From: JAVZLQ01 sp049972525
GTDB lineage: Archaea; Thermoproteota; Bathyarchaeia; Bathyarchaeales; Bathycorpusculaceae
Length of the DNA stretch: 64,000 nt
NCBI GenBank assembly: GCA_049972525.1
Contig: JBMFKI010000001.1
Location: 116,916 to 180,915, forward strand
Direction of reading: 5' to 3'
In this document: one piece after another, positions 42,840-51,700 of the stretch
Layout: each line of letters starts with the position of its first letter
How positions within the stretch are numbered: the stretch's first letter is position 1
Translations under genes and position numbers: made by a program
The notes under the pieces: generated by a model
Told to the model about the DNA's origin: nothing
The model's database searches: none
The model's input: the letters and a program-made list of their open reading frames with translations, nothing else

Positions 42840-44099
42840 TTGTACGCTGCATGGACGGTTAAGCACAAGCCCAAATTCTTGAGTGAGGTTGTCGGAAATA
42901 AAGATGCTATTCAACAGCTTGTTGAGTGGGTAAAATCGTGGGATAAGAGAATACCGAAAAAACGTGCAGCTTTCATTTTTGGTCCCTCTGGAATTGGAAA
43001 AACTGTGACTGTGGAGGCTCTGGCCGCTGATCTTGGTATGGAACTCGTTGAGAAGAACGCGAGCGATTACAGAACAGAAGAGGCAATTAATCGCTTTGCT
43101 GGTTTAGCCTCGCAGTACGGTTCACTTTTTGGTGGTAAAAGGATAATTTTGTTGGATGAACTTGATGGGCTTACAGGGACTGCAGATAAGGGCGGTGTAA
43201 AAGCTATAACAGACATTGTTAAAGTTGCTCAATGCCCGATAGTTTTGATTGCAAACAACGCTTATGACCCAAGGTTTACCAACCTACGCAATTACTGTCT
43301 TCTAATAGAGTTCAAGAAACCGCCAACCAGCGAGGTTATGAAACATCTAAAACGTATATGTATCCGCGAAGGAATACAAGCTGACGATGACGCATTGAAA
43401 TTTATTGCGCAACGCTCAGAAGGTGATGTCCGCTCAGCGGTTAATGACCTTCAAGCTTTGGCTCAAGGTAAGAAGAGGCTGACGTACAATGATGTTTCGT
43501 GGCTCGGTTATAGGGATAGGCAAGACACGATCTTCAATGTTCTGAGGATGATAATTTATGCGCGGACATGTGGAAGTGCAAAACAAGCAGTTGACATAGC
43601 TGACGTTGACATTGACATGCTTTTTGAATGGATTTACGAGAATGTTCCGGCGCACCTAACAGATCCACATGATCTGGCAAGGGCTATGGATGCACTTTCA
43701 ATGGCAGATGTCTATCGCGGCAGAATCCGCACCACACAAGACTGGAGCTTTACACGCTACGTCATCGATTACATGACCGCCGGAGTTGCCATGGCTAGAC
43801 AAAATACAAAGACTCACGGCTGGATTCCATTCAAATTTCCAACTCGCATACAAATGTTGTCAAGATCCAAGGCTGAACGCGCCATCCAGATGAGCATAGG
43901 GCAGAAAATTAAGCGAAGATGTCACATATCCGCTAACAGAGCGTCGAAGGAGGTTTTGCCTTATCTTAGGATAATCTTTAAGAACAATGCAAATATGGCT
44001 GCTGGAATTGCAAAGTGGCTTGACCTAGACAAGGAAATGATAGAGTATTTGGCAGAGGACAAGAAAGGCGCAGATGTCATTACCAAACTTCTAGACTAA
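42840..44099 (+). CDS. rfcL: Replication factor C large subunit
   Basis: A 419-residue clamp-loader large subunit. WTVKHKPKFLSEVVGNKDAI opens the protein, Walker A is FGPSGIGKTVTVEALA, Walker B is IILLDELDGLTGTADKGG, and the helical lid and collar follow. It lacks the long charged tail with a terminal PCNA-binding motif seen in some archaea, ending instead at DKKGADVITKLLD. The start is TTG 42840 preceded by AGGTGC. Confidence 0.95.
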   Translation: MYAAWTVKHKPKFLSEVVGNKDAIQQLVEWVKSWDKRIPKKRAAFIFGPSGIGKTVTVEALAADLGMELVEKNASDYRTEEAINRFAGLASQYGSLFGGKRIILLDELDGLTGTADKGGVKAITDIVKVAQCPIVLIANNAYDPRFTNLRNYCLLIEFKKPPTSEVMKHLKRICIREGIQADDDALKFIAQRSEGDVRSAVNDLQALAQGKKRLTYNDVSWLGYRDRQDTIFNVLRMIIYARTCGSAKQAVDIADVDIDMLFEWIYENVPAHLTDPHDLARAMDALSMADVYRGRIRTTQDWSFTRYVIDYMTAGVAMARQNTKTHGWIPFKFPTRIQMLSRSKAERAIQMSIGQKIKRRCHISANRASKEVLPYLRIIFKNNANMAAGIAKWLDLDKEMIEYLAEDKKGADVITKLLD

Positions 44100-44164
44100 A
44101 AAGAAATGGCGATATTGAAAGGGTTCATCGTATTTTGATGGTTGCGTTTGGTGCTAGTGGGGCA

Positions 44165-44184
44165 GTTTTTAGCTTTTCTTTTTA
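44165..44184 (+). terminator. T-rich transcription terminator after RfcL
   Basis: Runs of T (GTTTTTAGC, then TTTTCTTTTTAAC) lie 66-85 bases after the RfcL stop, in the 192-base gap between convergent genes. T-rich tracts on the coding strand end archaeal transcripts. Confidence 0.45.
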
Positions 44185-44220
44185 ACTTTCCGTCATCTTT
44201 TTCCATGAGAATTTCGCAAA

Positions 44221-44268
44221 TGACTTGATAATTTCCAAATATGAGGGTATTTAACAGTCATCAAGTTA
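44221..44268. other. Imperfect stem-loop between convergent genes
   Basis: TGACTTGAT (44221-44229) pairs with ATCAAGTTA (44260-44268) with one G-U pair, and inside it AAATA pairs with TATTT around a small loop. It lies in the common 3' region of RfcL and the MetG-beta-like gene and might stabilise or end transcripts. Confidence 0.35.
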
Positions 44269-44291
44269 GAATGGTGTTCGGAGTCTGAATT

Positions 44292-44618
44292 CTAATGGAT
44301 TTTGCTGCCTTCAGCAATGTCCTTTTCTGGTTGAAGCACTACAACGTTTCCTTTATTGTCTTCTGCAGCTAAAATCATACATTGCGATTCCACGCCCATG
44401 AACTTCCTTCTTTGAAGGTTCAGTATAAACGCGCATTTTCTGCCAACAAGGTTTTCAGGTTTGTACCATTGCAGTAATCCAGCAACCGCTTGACGCTTTT
44501 CTGTTCCGAAATCCACAATCATTCTAATCAGGTTTCGCGAGCCAGGAATTTGATTTGCCTCCAAAATTTTTCCAACCCGCATGTCCAGTTTCTGAAATTC
44601 GTCAAACGATATCTCCAT
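44292..44618 (-). CDS. Methionyl-tRNA synthetase beta-like tRNA-binding protein
   Basis: A 108-residue stand-alone OB-fold domain of the EMAP-II/Arc1p type, as found at the C-terminus of bacterial MetG and as a separate beta subunit in archaea. Signature blocks are FQKLDMRVGKILEANQIPGS, LIRMIVDFGTEKRQAVAGL and CAFILNLQRRKFMGVESQCM. It would raise tRNA affinity of a partner synthetase. ATG 44618 follows GGTGA; ATG 44630 is upstream. Confidence 0.92.
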   Translation of the reverse strand: MEISFDEFQKLDMRVGKILEANQIPGSRNLIRMIVDFGTEKRQAVAGLLQWYKPENLVGRKCAFILNLQRRKFMGVESQCMILAAEDNKGNVVVLQPEKDIAEGSKIH

Positions 44619-44648
44619 CTTTTTCACCATCCCTTCAAATGTTCAACG

Positions 44649-45374
44649 TTAACTGCTATTAAGTTTTTGCGATGTTCTTCTACGTTTTATCTTTTCCACC
44701 GCTTTTGCCACACCCTCCCAGCCTTCCGAAGCTTTTGAATAAACTATTTCAAAAGCTTCCTTCGACGTTAACGCTGCTAACTCCTCACCAACCGCTCTTC
44801 GCGTTAAGTATGCAGCAGCGTTCAAAACCTCTCCATTCAACCGTGAATCTACTAAGTCTGCCAGATGACATATCAAAGCTTCAACAGTGTGTGGCCTTAT
44901 TGGTCCGTATTCGCCGTGGTGGGCGGAAACTACATGAATTACCTCCATTGGGAATTCTCTTCGCACAAGCTCGGCGATTACTAGTGATAAGTGATCCATG
45001 TAGTCTGCCAGGCTTGTTGTGGTGTAGCTTCCATTTTCCTTAACAGCGTATGTTAGAGACTTAAAAACGTCGTGAAGCAACACGCCTGCCAAGACAAAGT
45101 CGCGGTTTATCTTTCCATGATAAACTTTCTCCACGCAGTCACACATTGCAAGCGCTATTTTGGCAGTTGAAACAACGTGTTCAATGTAGCCTCCAGTGTA
45201 ACAGTGGTGATGCGATAAGCCCGCAGGCGAAACTTCAAGCGGTAGGCCAGAATAGATTTTCCCACAAGCCTCAAATGTGGGGTTTTCCAAAAATGCAATG
45301 ACTTTCTTCCGCAGTTCTTCATTGCGAATCTTATTTGCTATTGCTTTAATTTTTGGGCTAAGCAACTTTCTCAC
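44649..45374 (-). CDS. HD-domain phosphohydrolase
   Basis: A 241-residue HD-superfamily metal hydrolase. The ligands appear in order: SHHHCYTGGYIEHVVSTA, then LAGVLLHDVFKS with the H-D pair, and VVSAHHGEYGPIRPHTVEAL, then LADLVDS. The substrate could be nucleic acid or a nucleotide. It is preceded by endonuclease V with only 3 bases between, and translin-like before that, so the three form one operon. The GTG start at 45374 is used. Confidence 0.85.
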   Translation of the reverse strand: MRKLLSPKIKAIANKIRNEELRKKVIAFLENPTFEACGKIYSGLPLEVSPAGLSHHHCYTGGYIEHVVSTAKIALAMCDCVEKVYHGKINRDFVLAGVLLHDVFKSLTYAVKENGSYTTTSLADYMDHLSLVIAELVRREFPMEVIHVVSAHHGEYGPIRPHTVEALICHLADLVDSRLNGEVLNAAAYLTRRAVGEELAALTSKEAFEIVYSKASEGWEGVAKAVEKIKRRRTSQKLNSS

Positions 45375-45377
45375 TTA

Positions 45378-46061
45378 TCATTCGTTAATAGTCCTCTGCA
45401 TATTGATTTTTCGTTTTTCCAAAGTTGCCACCTCATGAGCCTTTAAAATAGGTTCTGGGATTCTACTCGTCAACATGCAGTGCTTAACGATTTTAATAGC
45501 AGTTTCTAATGAAACCATGTGTCCGACACTCACATAAATAGGCTTGCAACTGCTTTTCGCCGTAAGTGCTGCGCCAACAACTTTGCCACCGTGTTTCAGA
45601 AAAGAAACCATTTTATTAGAAGCGCTTTCCTTCACCTCGCCAAACAGTCTGCTCTTTGCTACACCAATTGTTGGTTTTTTTAAAACTAACCCTAGATGGC
45701 TTGCAAAGCCGCAATGATAAGGGTGAGCAAAACCGTGTCCATCAGCAAGCAAAACGTCCGGACAAATCTGCAGTCTTTTTATGCTGGATAATGCTGGTGG
45801 AATTTCTCTGAATGATAGCAATGTTGGTATGTATGGGAAGCGCGTTTTGCAGATGGCTGTTTTGTATTCTAGAAGCTTAAGCGAATTATAATCTAGTACT
45901 GTCACTGCGCCTATTGACAAGTTTTTTGTATATGCAACATCAACGCCCGCAACATAGCGTATTTTTCTCGGCAGTTTATCTTCAAAAATTATTTTTCTAG
46001 ACAATCGAAGCTGTGTTTCATGAGCCTTTTCAACTGAAAATTTTTTGTTCGCCCTGCTCAT
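45378..46061 (-). CDS. nfi: Endonuclease V
   Basis: A 227-residue enzyme that cuts DNA (and in some lineages RNA) one base 3' of deoxyinosine. The catalytic regions are KIRYVAGVDVAYTKN with the first Asp, CPDVLLADGHGFAHPYHCGFASHLGL, and VVGAALTAKSSCKPIYVSVGHMVSLETA. The long C-terminus is normal for archaea. It is 4 bases downstream of the translin-like gene in one operon. Confidence 0.95.
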   Translation of the reverse strand: MSRANKKFSVEKAHETQLRLSRKIIFEDKLPRKIRYVAGVDVAYTKNLSIGAVTVLDYNSLKLLEYKTAICKTRFPYIPTLLSFREIPPALSSIKRLQICPDVLLADGHGFAHPYHCGFASHLGLVLKKPTIGVAKSRLFGEVKESASNKMVSFLKHGGKVVGAALTAKSSCKPIYVSVGHMVSLETAIKIVKHCMLTSRIPEPILKAHEVATLEKRKINMQRTINE

Positions 46062-46065
46062 AATC

Positions 46066-46701
46066 CTATTTTTTCCTTAAACTGCGCTCTAGATTTTTAA
46101 GATGCTCTTCCAAAGTACTCCTTCTAATCTCTTGGGTTACGTCTCCCCGCGTTGTTTCAATAATTTTCCGCGCAGTATCGCATTTCCTTCGTAGTCCAGG
46201 AACAAGCATGTACGCTTCATCCATAGCCATAAGCTCAATGTATATTGCATCCATTATCTGCAGGCACTTCTCACTTTTTTGCACTTCGCCTTCTCGCAGT
46301 GCATCAAGCGCCAAACGCCTATATTCTCCTATGACGTCTGCTAACCCGAGAACATAGTCTACTGATGGTACGCCGATTTCCTTAGGCGTTACAAACCGCT
46401 CCTCTTCAACTAGCTTTAGGAATATGTTTGCTTCGGAATACTCCTGAAGTGCTGCGTCAAATAACCCGCTATGAATGATGTCTGGATGAGTAACAGAAGC
46501 ATCATTTAATTTTAGAATAATTTCTCTTGCCTTTTTAACAAGTTTTTTTGCTTCTTTTAGTCTTTTTTGATGAATCAGAAGTATCGCTTGTTTTGAGAGG
46601 CTCGTTGCTTTTCGCATATCGTTCTGAGCGTTCTCTCGAATGTTTTCCTTTTCTCTTAACTCTTCTCGGATTTTCCCCAAAACTGTTTTCAATGATAACA
46701 T
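46066..46701 (-). CDS. Translin family protein
   Basis: A 211-residue all-helical protein of the translin/TRAX family, which in eukaryotes forms octameric barrels that bind or cut single-stranded nucleic acid. Archaeal-type blocks are SGLFDAALQEYSEANIFLKLVEE, GVPSVDYVLGLADVIGEYRRLALDAL and YIELMAMDEAYMLVPGLRRKCDTARKIIE. Acidic residues similar to the TRAX catalytic site (DVIGEYRR) are visible. It is the first gene of the translin, EndoV, HD operon. Confidence 0.88.
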   Translation of the reverse strand: MLSLKTVLGKIREELREKENIRENAQNDMRKATSLSKQAILLIHQKRLKEAKKLVKKAREIILKLNDASVTHPDIIHSGLFDAALQEYSEANIFLKLVEEERFVTPKEIGVPSVDYVLGLADVIGEYRRLALDALREGEVQKSEKCLQIMDAIYIELMAMDEAYMLVPGLRRKCDTARKIIETTRGDVTQEIRRSTLEEHLKNLERSLRKK

Positions 46702-46807
46702 TTCCTATCACCTTGCTCTATAAACTAGAATTATTGATGCTTATAATTTTCGTGACCAAAAATAGGATTGTGGAAATAAACAAAATGGGATAGGGGCGGT
46801 TTTCGCG

Positions 46808-47008
46808 TTACTGTTTTTGCGGTAGCGGTTCCTTCCAGCGTTCTATGATGAGTTTTTCTTCTCCGCCCACTTTGAAGCTTACTTTTACGAATACGGAGTC
46901 TGCGCCTTTGAATGGAAACATGCTGTCTTCCGCCAAGTCTTTTGGTATGTAAATCAGGTATTTCCCATCTTTTCTTCTGAACAGTCGACCTCTTCCTTCG
47001 TTGACCAT
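46808..47008 (-). CDS. Small AbrB-like protein, unknown
   Basis: A 66-residue protein with RGRLFRRKDGKYLIYIPKDLAED, which resembles the swapped-hairpin AbrB/SpoVT DNA-binding fold (K-D-G-x-x-x-I-Y-I-P-K), then DSVFVKVSFKVGGEEKLIIERW. The start is fixed by a near-perfect GAGGTGA (47014-47020) five bases before ATG 47008. A TATA box CTTATATAAAAC lies at 47054-47065 on the same strand. The strong signals suggest high expression. Confidence 0.6.
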   Translation of the reverse strand: MVNEGRGRLFRRKDGKYLIYIPKDLAEDSMFPFKGADSVFVKVSFKVGGEEKLIIERWKEPLPQKQ

Positions 47009-47128
47009 TGATGTCACCTCAATTAAATTTAAAGCTAAATTGAAAATTAAATTGTTTTATATAAGTCTTATTCTCACTCGATTCATAAAAACAGTTATTT
47101 TCACAATAAACTGTCAAGTAAATGCGAA

Positions 47129-48115
47129 TTATTTGAGAGAAGCATAATTGCTACTGAATTTGATAGCTTGCTTCAGCTTACTCAAAAGTACTACTCTGCT
47201 TTCCGGCGCCTCATCCAAAATGTTGTATCCTGTTTCTTCCGCGATTTTTTGCGCAAAATCGCGAATTTCTTGGTGGCTGGGCATATTTTCAAATCCCAAG
47301 CGTAGTCTAGAGAATCCAACATGCATATACGCCTTTGGCTCAATATATGTTGGGCTTGCTTTATCGATTAGTTTTGCATAGCCCTCGACATTTTTCATGT
47401 TGAGTCCTTTTACAGAAGTTATCCTGATCACCGTTGGACATTTAAAGCTGGATAACAGCTCTAAGGTCGCGTTTAGTTTTTCCCACGCTTCTGGGATTTG
47501 TGGACGGCAAACTTCTTTGAAAGTTTCCTTATCTGGAGCGCAAGCGGAGATGTAAAGCTGCGTTGGTTCTTCGTCAAGTTTTGCCAGAACCGTAGGCAAA
47601 GTTCCGTTAGAAACAAGGAACGTTGTGAAATTTCTTCTGTGAAATTCTTTAATTAGATCGCTTATAGGTCCATATAATGTTGGTTCACCAGTTAAACTTA
47701 TTGCAACGTGTCGAGGATTGGAGGCTTCCTCGAATTTTTGCTTGTTCGCTTTCGGATTTCCCTTATAACCGCTTAAAATTTTGAGTTGAGCTTTGATGCT
47801 TTCTTCCACTATTAGTTCCGGCGGATCCCATCTTGGCAGTTTTGTTTCGTTCCATGTGAGTTTTAGGTCGCCGCTTTGGGCTCTCCAGCAGAATAGGCAT
47901 TGTTGTGTGCAGTAAAAGAGTGCTGGGGTCATTTGTATGCATTGGTGGGTCTTTATTCCATAAAACTTCTGTTTGTAGCATGGTCTGTTGTGTATTAGGG
48001 TTTCGTAGAACCATCTGCATCTTTTTACGGCTGAGTGTCTGCCAATCATGTGGTATTTTTGTTTTTTCAAGGTCTGTATGAGTGATTGCGGAACCAGTGT
48101 TTCCAAAGCTCTCAC
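47129..48115 (-). CDS. taw1: 4-demethylwyosine synthase Taw1 (TYW1)
   Basis: A 328-residue radical SAM enzyme that condenses pyruvate carbons with N1-methylguanosine 37 of tRNA-Phe. The radical SAM cluster motif is CTQQCLFCWR, with upstream cysteines in RPCYKQKFYGIKTHQCIQM for the second cluster. HVAISLTGEPTLYG and VSNGTLP follow. It acts downstream of Trm5, whose gene is at 52281-53162, so two steps of wyosine synthesis are encoded here. The start is probably GTG 48115. Confidence 0.95.
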   Translation of the reverse strand: MRALETLVPQSLIQTLKKQKYHMIGRHSAVKRCRWFYETLIHNRPCYKQKFYGIKTHQCIQMTPALFYCTQQCLFCWRAQSGDLKLTWNETKLPRWDPPELIVEESIKAQLKILSGYKGNPKANKQKFEEASNPRHVAISLTGEPTLYGPISDLIKEFHRRNFTTFLVSNGTLPTVLAKLDEEPTQLYISACAPDKETFKEVCRPQIPEAWEKLNATLELLSSFKCPTVIRITSVKGLNMKNVEGYAKLIDKASPTYIEPKAYMHVGFSRLRLGFENMPSHQEIRDFAQKIAEETGYNILDEAPESRVVLLSKLKQAIKFSSNYASLK

Positions 48116-48155
48116 TTACACGAAATATGGTGATTCACCATTAATAAAAACAGTT

Positions 48156-49337
48156 TCACTTGTCAAAGCAGTATTCTATGTTTTGAAACTCTGCACAGAG
48201 CTTGGAAACATCCCTCTTAACGTTTTCAGTTTTTTCTTCGTCAACAAGAACCCTTTTAATTAACTCAGCTATTCTCAGCATTTCTGCCTCTTTCATACCG
48301 CGCCTTGTAACCTCGCATGTGCCAATTCTAATGACGCAGTCCACAATTATGTTTGCGCGTTGAAGCTTCTCAGCTTTTGCCCTTCCCTTCTTATAATCGC
48401 CGTAATTAAGCAAAGCCTGATGCGACTTTGTAAAGCCTAGGTGTTCACACGCAACTGGAAGTCCATAATCGTGCAGCGCCTGTGCAAGTGTTTGTGCATT
48501 GCGTACAACTTGCCGCGCATAAGCTTTACCGAACTTCTTCATTTCAGCCAAAGCCAATGTTAATGCTGCAATTCTATTCCAATGTGCATTGTCGACAAAG
48601 GCTGGATACACGTGCTCTTTGATTATTTCGCCGTGCTCCTTGTCTGCTAAGATAATGCCACCTTGCGGACCAAAGAATGTTTTGTGTGTGGAGCCGAAAA
48701 GTGCATTTGCTCCTTCCCTCAGGGGGTCTTGAAACTCTCCGCATGCAATTAGCCCCATGACGTGTGAGCCGTCAAAACCGACAATCGCACCATTTTCTTT
48801 TGCAGTTTCAGCTAACCCCTCTACTGGTTGTGGGAAAACAATAACGCTTGCGCCGAAAACAACAATTTTTGGCTTAAAACGGTTTATAGCCTCCTTTGCC
48901 TCTTCAACTTTAATGCTCATATCACGTTTGGAAAATGGAAAAGCCACGCCATTAAGTTTTAGAAGTCCAATTAATCCATCTTTCCACATTCCAGGGTAGC
49001 CTCCATCATCTGGTGAAACGCACATGAGCGTATCATTTGGTTTCGTGAAGGTAGCTGTGAAGATCAAGTCTGCGATATGCCCAGAAAGTGGGCGTAAATC
49101 AGCAACTTCAGCCTTAAAAATTTCCCTTGCAAGTTTTTCACCGTACGCTTCTACTTCGTCTAGAAAGCGTGTTCCCATGTAAAATCGGTCTCTGGCAGTA
49201 TAGCGGTTTCCAAGCTCCGAGGAAAGAAGTTTTCGAACAGAGGGACTCATGGCATTCTCTGATGGAATAAGGTTTAAGCATTGATTCCCACGCCACTCTT
49301 CATGTCGCTTAACTATTCCCAAAATTTCCTCGATCAC
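48156..49337 (-). CDS. glyA: Serine hydroxymethyltransferase
   Basis: A 393-residue PLP enzyme interconverting serine and glycine with a C1 carrier. It contains NLIPSENAMSPSVRKLLSSELGNRY and the PLP-lysine site FGSTHKTFFGPQGG. It is the divergent archaeal type. GTG 49337 follows GGTGA with 5-base spacing and gives a normal start (IEEILGIVKRHEEWRG); the open frame extends 10 codons further to ATG 49367. Confidence 0.92.
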   Translation of the reverse strand: MIEEILGIVKRHEEWRGNQCLNLIPSENAMSPSVRKLLSSELGNRYTARDRFYMGTRFLDEVEAYGEKLAREIFKAEVADLRPLSGHIADLIFTATFTKPNDTLMCVSPDDGGYPGMWKDGLIGLLKLNGVAFPFSKRDMSIKVEEAKEAINRFKPKIVVFGASVIVFPQPVEGLAETAKENGAIVGFDGSHVMGLIACGEFQDPLREGANALFGSTHKTFFGPQGGIILADKEHGEIIKEHVYPAFVDNAHWNRIAALTLALAEMKKFGKAYARQVVRNAQTLAQALHDYGLPVACEHLGFTKSHQALLNYGDYKKGRAKAEKLQRANIIVDCVIRIGTCEVTRRGMKEAEMLRIAELIKRVLVDEEKTENVKRDVSKLCAEFQNIEYCFDK

Positions 49338-49513
49338 TTTAATCACCACAAACGTAAAGAGATTCATTTGTTACTACACATTTACTTTTCTGTCATTTTC
49401 CTCATCAAGTCATCATGCGAAATAGATTTTGAAAGGAATGCTGAAAGTAAAGTTAAAATGTTCCCTAGTATTAGAAGTGTTCACGTCTCGCATACAACCA
49501 AGAGGGAACATGT

Positions 49514-51634
49514 TTGAAAGCAGATGTGTTAACTAAAATCAAGATGTTTACGTTTTTATCGTTATTACTATTATCAGCAGCATTAACCGTTTCATTTTTA
49601 CCTTCAGCAAAAGCGGAGACAAAGATAATCTCCATAAATCCCACTTCTGGAAACGTTGGCGCAAACGTTACGTTAGCAGCTAACGTAAGCAATCTGGGCT
49701 TATATCATATACTTTTTGACGGAAATGAAGTTTTAAGCGAAAATGCCACAGGATACAACGTAACAACAAACTTTATTATTCCACCAGCGCCGCAAGGTGC
49801 ACACAATGTAACCATCATTGATGCGGCTGGTGAAAACGATACAACAAGCTTTACCATTACGCCATCCTACTTATTTACACCTCAAGTTCCCATGTACCCA
49901 GCGCAACTTCAAGAAGGCTCAAGCATAATAATCACTGTGGATGTTGCTGGTGGCTTGGCTGATTATGACTATTCGAAACTAATTAATGTTCAAACTCCGC
50001 GTGCAGATTCAAATTATACCGTGCTGAAGGGCTTTAATGTAACTACGGATGCTTATGGGACTTGCCTTATGAATATAACATATCCAGATAATTTCTCGGC
50101 GGGCGCGAACACAAACTTCACTGGATACTACAAGTTATTCTTCAACGGAACTATTGTGGGGCAATTCTTTGTCGGAATTACGAACGCAAGTGCTTATCAC
50201 AGAGGAGACACCGTTAACATCAAAGCTGTGAATTACCCAGTTAACGAAAACGTCAACATCACGATAACCTTTGGAAATGCAACAATTTACATGGACACTT
50301 ATAACGCGACTGATGGAACAGTAAACTATGATTGGGTTGTCCCAAGCAATGCGCTTCTGAGCAATTCAACCCATACATACAACGTAACTATTACGCCTAT
50401 TCCAAGCGCCAAAAACTTCAGCGACACCCAAACATTTGAAATTCCAGGATTCTGCACAAGAATTTATACGCAGAATATTGCAAGAAAAAACGTCTCTAAC
50501 GTCCTAGTAAAGTTGTACGATGAGTCTGCAAACACAACTTATACGAACTCCAGCGACACTAATGGATATGCTTTCTTCGAGCTTGAGAAGGGTGATTATA
50601 CTGCTGAAGCTTACTTTAAAAACGTGAAAGTTTGTGATGGCTTACAATTCAACGTCGCGGGAGAAACTTCTTTAAACGTTAGTTGCCAATTGACGAGTTT
50701 AACAATAGTTGTTGAAAATGAACAAGGCATTCGCATACCACATGTAACCGTAAACGTGGCTTACAATTACACTACAAACTATGGCACTCCAGAAAACAAA
50801 ACAGATGTGGAATCTGGTGAGACAGATATCGATGGGGCGTTACTGTTTCCTGCAATGCTTCCTAATATTACCTATTTGGTTAATGCTTCTCTCTACGATT
50901 TAGTCTTTAATGCCGGTAACAACACTATCCCTGTTTTGCCACCTACCGATTATGTAAACACAACTATTTTATGCCCGACAAGAAGGCTTAACATTCAAGT
51001 TTTGGACGCAAAAGACCAGCCAATTCCGTCAGTAACTATAAAGGCACAAGAGTTAACAACTGGACTGTTTGTTGAAGGCGCGGCAGTTGACGGAAACGCC
51101 ACATTGAACTGCACTTTCGGAAAATATTCCATAAGCATATTCTTCGGCGAAATACTTTTGAACGGAACAACATCTGATTTAACTACGAGCGACATTGACG
51201 TTAACGTGACGATAAAATGTCAGCTTTACGGCTTAAATATCGCAGTGAAGGTTGTCGACTACTTTGGACAGCCAATATCCGGGGCTAACATAACACTGCA
51301 ACGCGATACACTGCAGAATTCAAGCCTAACAGATTCAAGTGGAATAGCCACATTTCCTAAAGCCATCGGCGGTGAAATGCAGATGGCAGTTTATTTACCA
51401 GGGCAGTCAGAACCGTGCATAAAAACGACTACTTACATTGTAGACTCAACTACTCTTACGGTTAGGACAGCTAGATACATTGTTCTAGCGGGTTTTCTGG
51501 TTGAAACGAGTCAGCTAGCCACTGCAATAATAATCGCATTAACGGCTTTATTCGTAATCTTCATCGAAATTTACCGAAGAAGACGCTTCAAACGTGAAGA
51601 GGCTCAAAAGCAGAACCAAAATAAAGAGCAATAA
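49514..51634 (+). CDS. Large secreted/membrane-anchored surface protein
   Basis: A 706-residue surface protein. An N-terminal signal peptide (FTFLSLLLLSAALTVSFLPS, probable cleavage after AKA near residue 34) is followed by an IPT/TIG-like region (INPTSGNVGANVTLAANVSN). Several carboxypeptidase-regulatory-like beta modules come next (VSNVLVKLYDESANTTY, HVTVNVAYNYTTN, PIPSVTIKAQELTTG, PISGANITLQRDTL). There are many N-x-S/T sequons. A single C-terminal span ends in RRRRFKREEAQ and anchors the protein. The tail has no PGF-type archaeosortase motif. The TTG start at 49514 follows GAGGG. The ligand is unknown. Confidence 0.8.
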   Translation: MKADVLTKIKMFTFLSLLLLSAALTVSFLPSAKAETKIISINPTSGNVGANVTLAANVSNLGLYHILFDGNEVLSENATGYNVTTNFIIPPAPQGAHNVTIIDAAGENDTTSFTITPSYLFTPQVPMYPAQLQEGSSIIITVDVAGGLADYDYSKLINVQTPRADSNYTVLKGFNVTTDAYGTCLMNITYPDNFSAGANTNFTGYYKLFFNGTIVGQFFVGITNASAYHRGDTVNIKAVNYPVNENVNITITFGNATIYMDTYNATDGTVNYDWVVPSNALLSNSTHTYNVTITPIPSAKNFSDTQTFEIPGFCTRIYTQNIARKNVSNVLVKLYDESANTTYTNSSDTNGYAFFELEKGDYTAEAYFKNVKVCDGLQFNVAGETSLNVSCQLTSLTIVVENEQGIRIPHVTVNVAYNYTTNYGTPENKTDVESGETDIDGALLFPAMLPNITYLVNASLYDLVFNAGNNTIPVLPPTDYVNTTILCPTRRLNIQVLDAKDQPIPSVTIKAQELTTGLFVEGAAVDGNATLNCTFGKYSISIFFGEILLNGTTSDLTTSDIDVNVTIKCQLYGLNIAVKVVDYFGQPISGANITLQRDTLQNSSLTDSSGIATFPKAIGGEMQMAVYLPGQSEPCIKTTTYIVDSTTLTVRTARYIVLAGFLVETSQLATAIIIALTALFVIFIEIYRRRRFKREEAQKQNQNKEQ

Positions 51635-51700
51635 GGAAAAAAGTTTAATATTAGCCTTTACAAAAAATATCTTGGAACTGTGATGCAAGTTTTGTAAACA

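Noticed and set aside
44221..44268. TGATGAC on the minus strand as a second C/D sRNA
   Set aside because: Box C has T at the first position, and no CTGA D box or paired terminal stem with proper spacing was found. The region forms a stem-loop instead.
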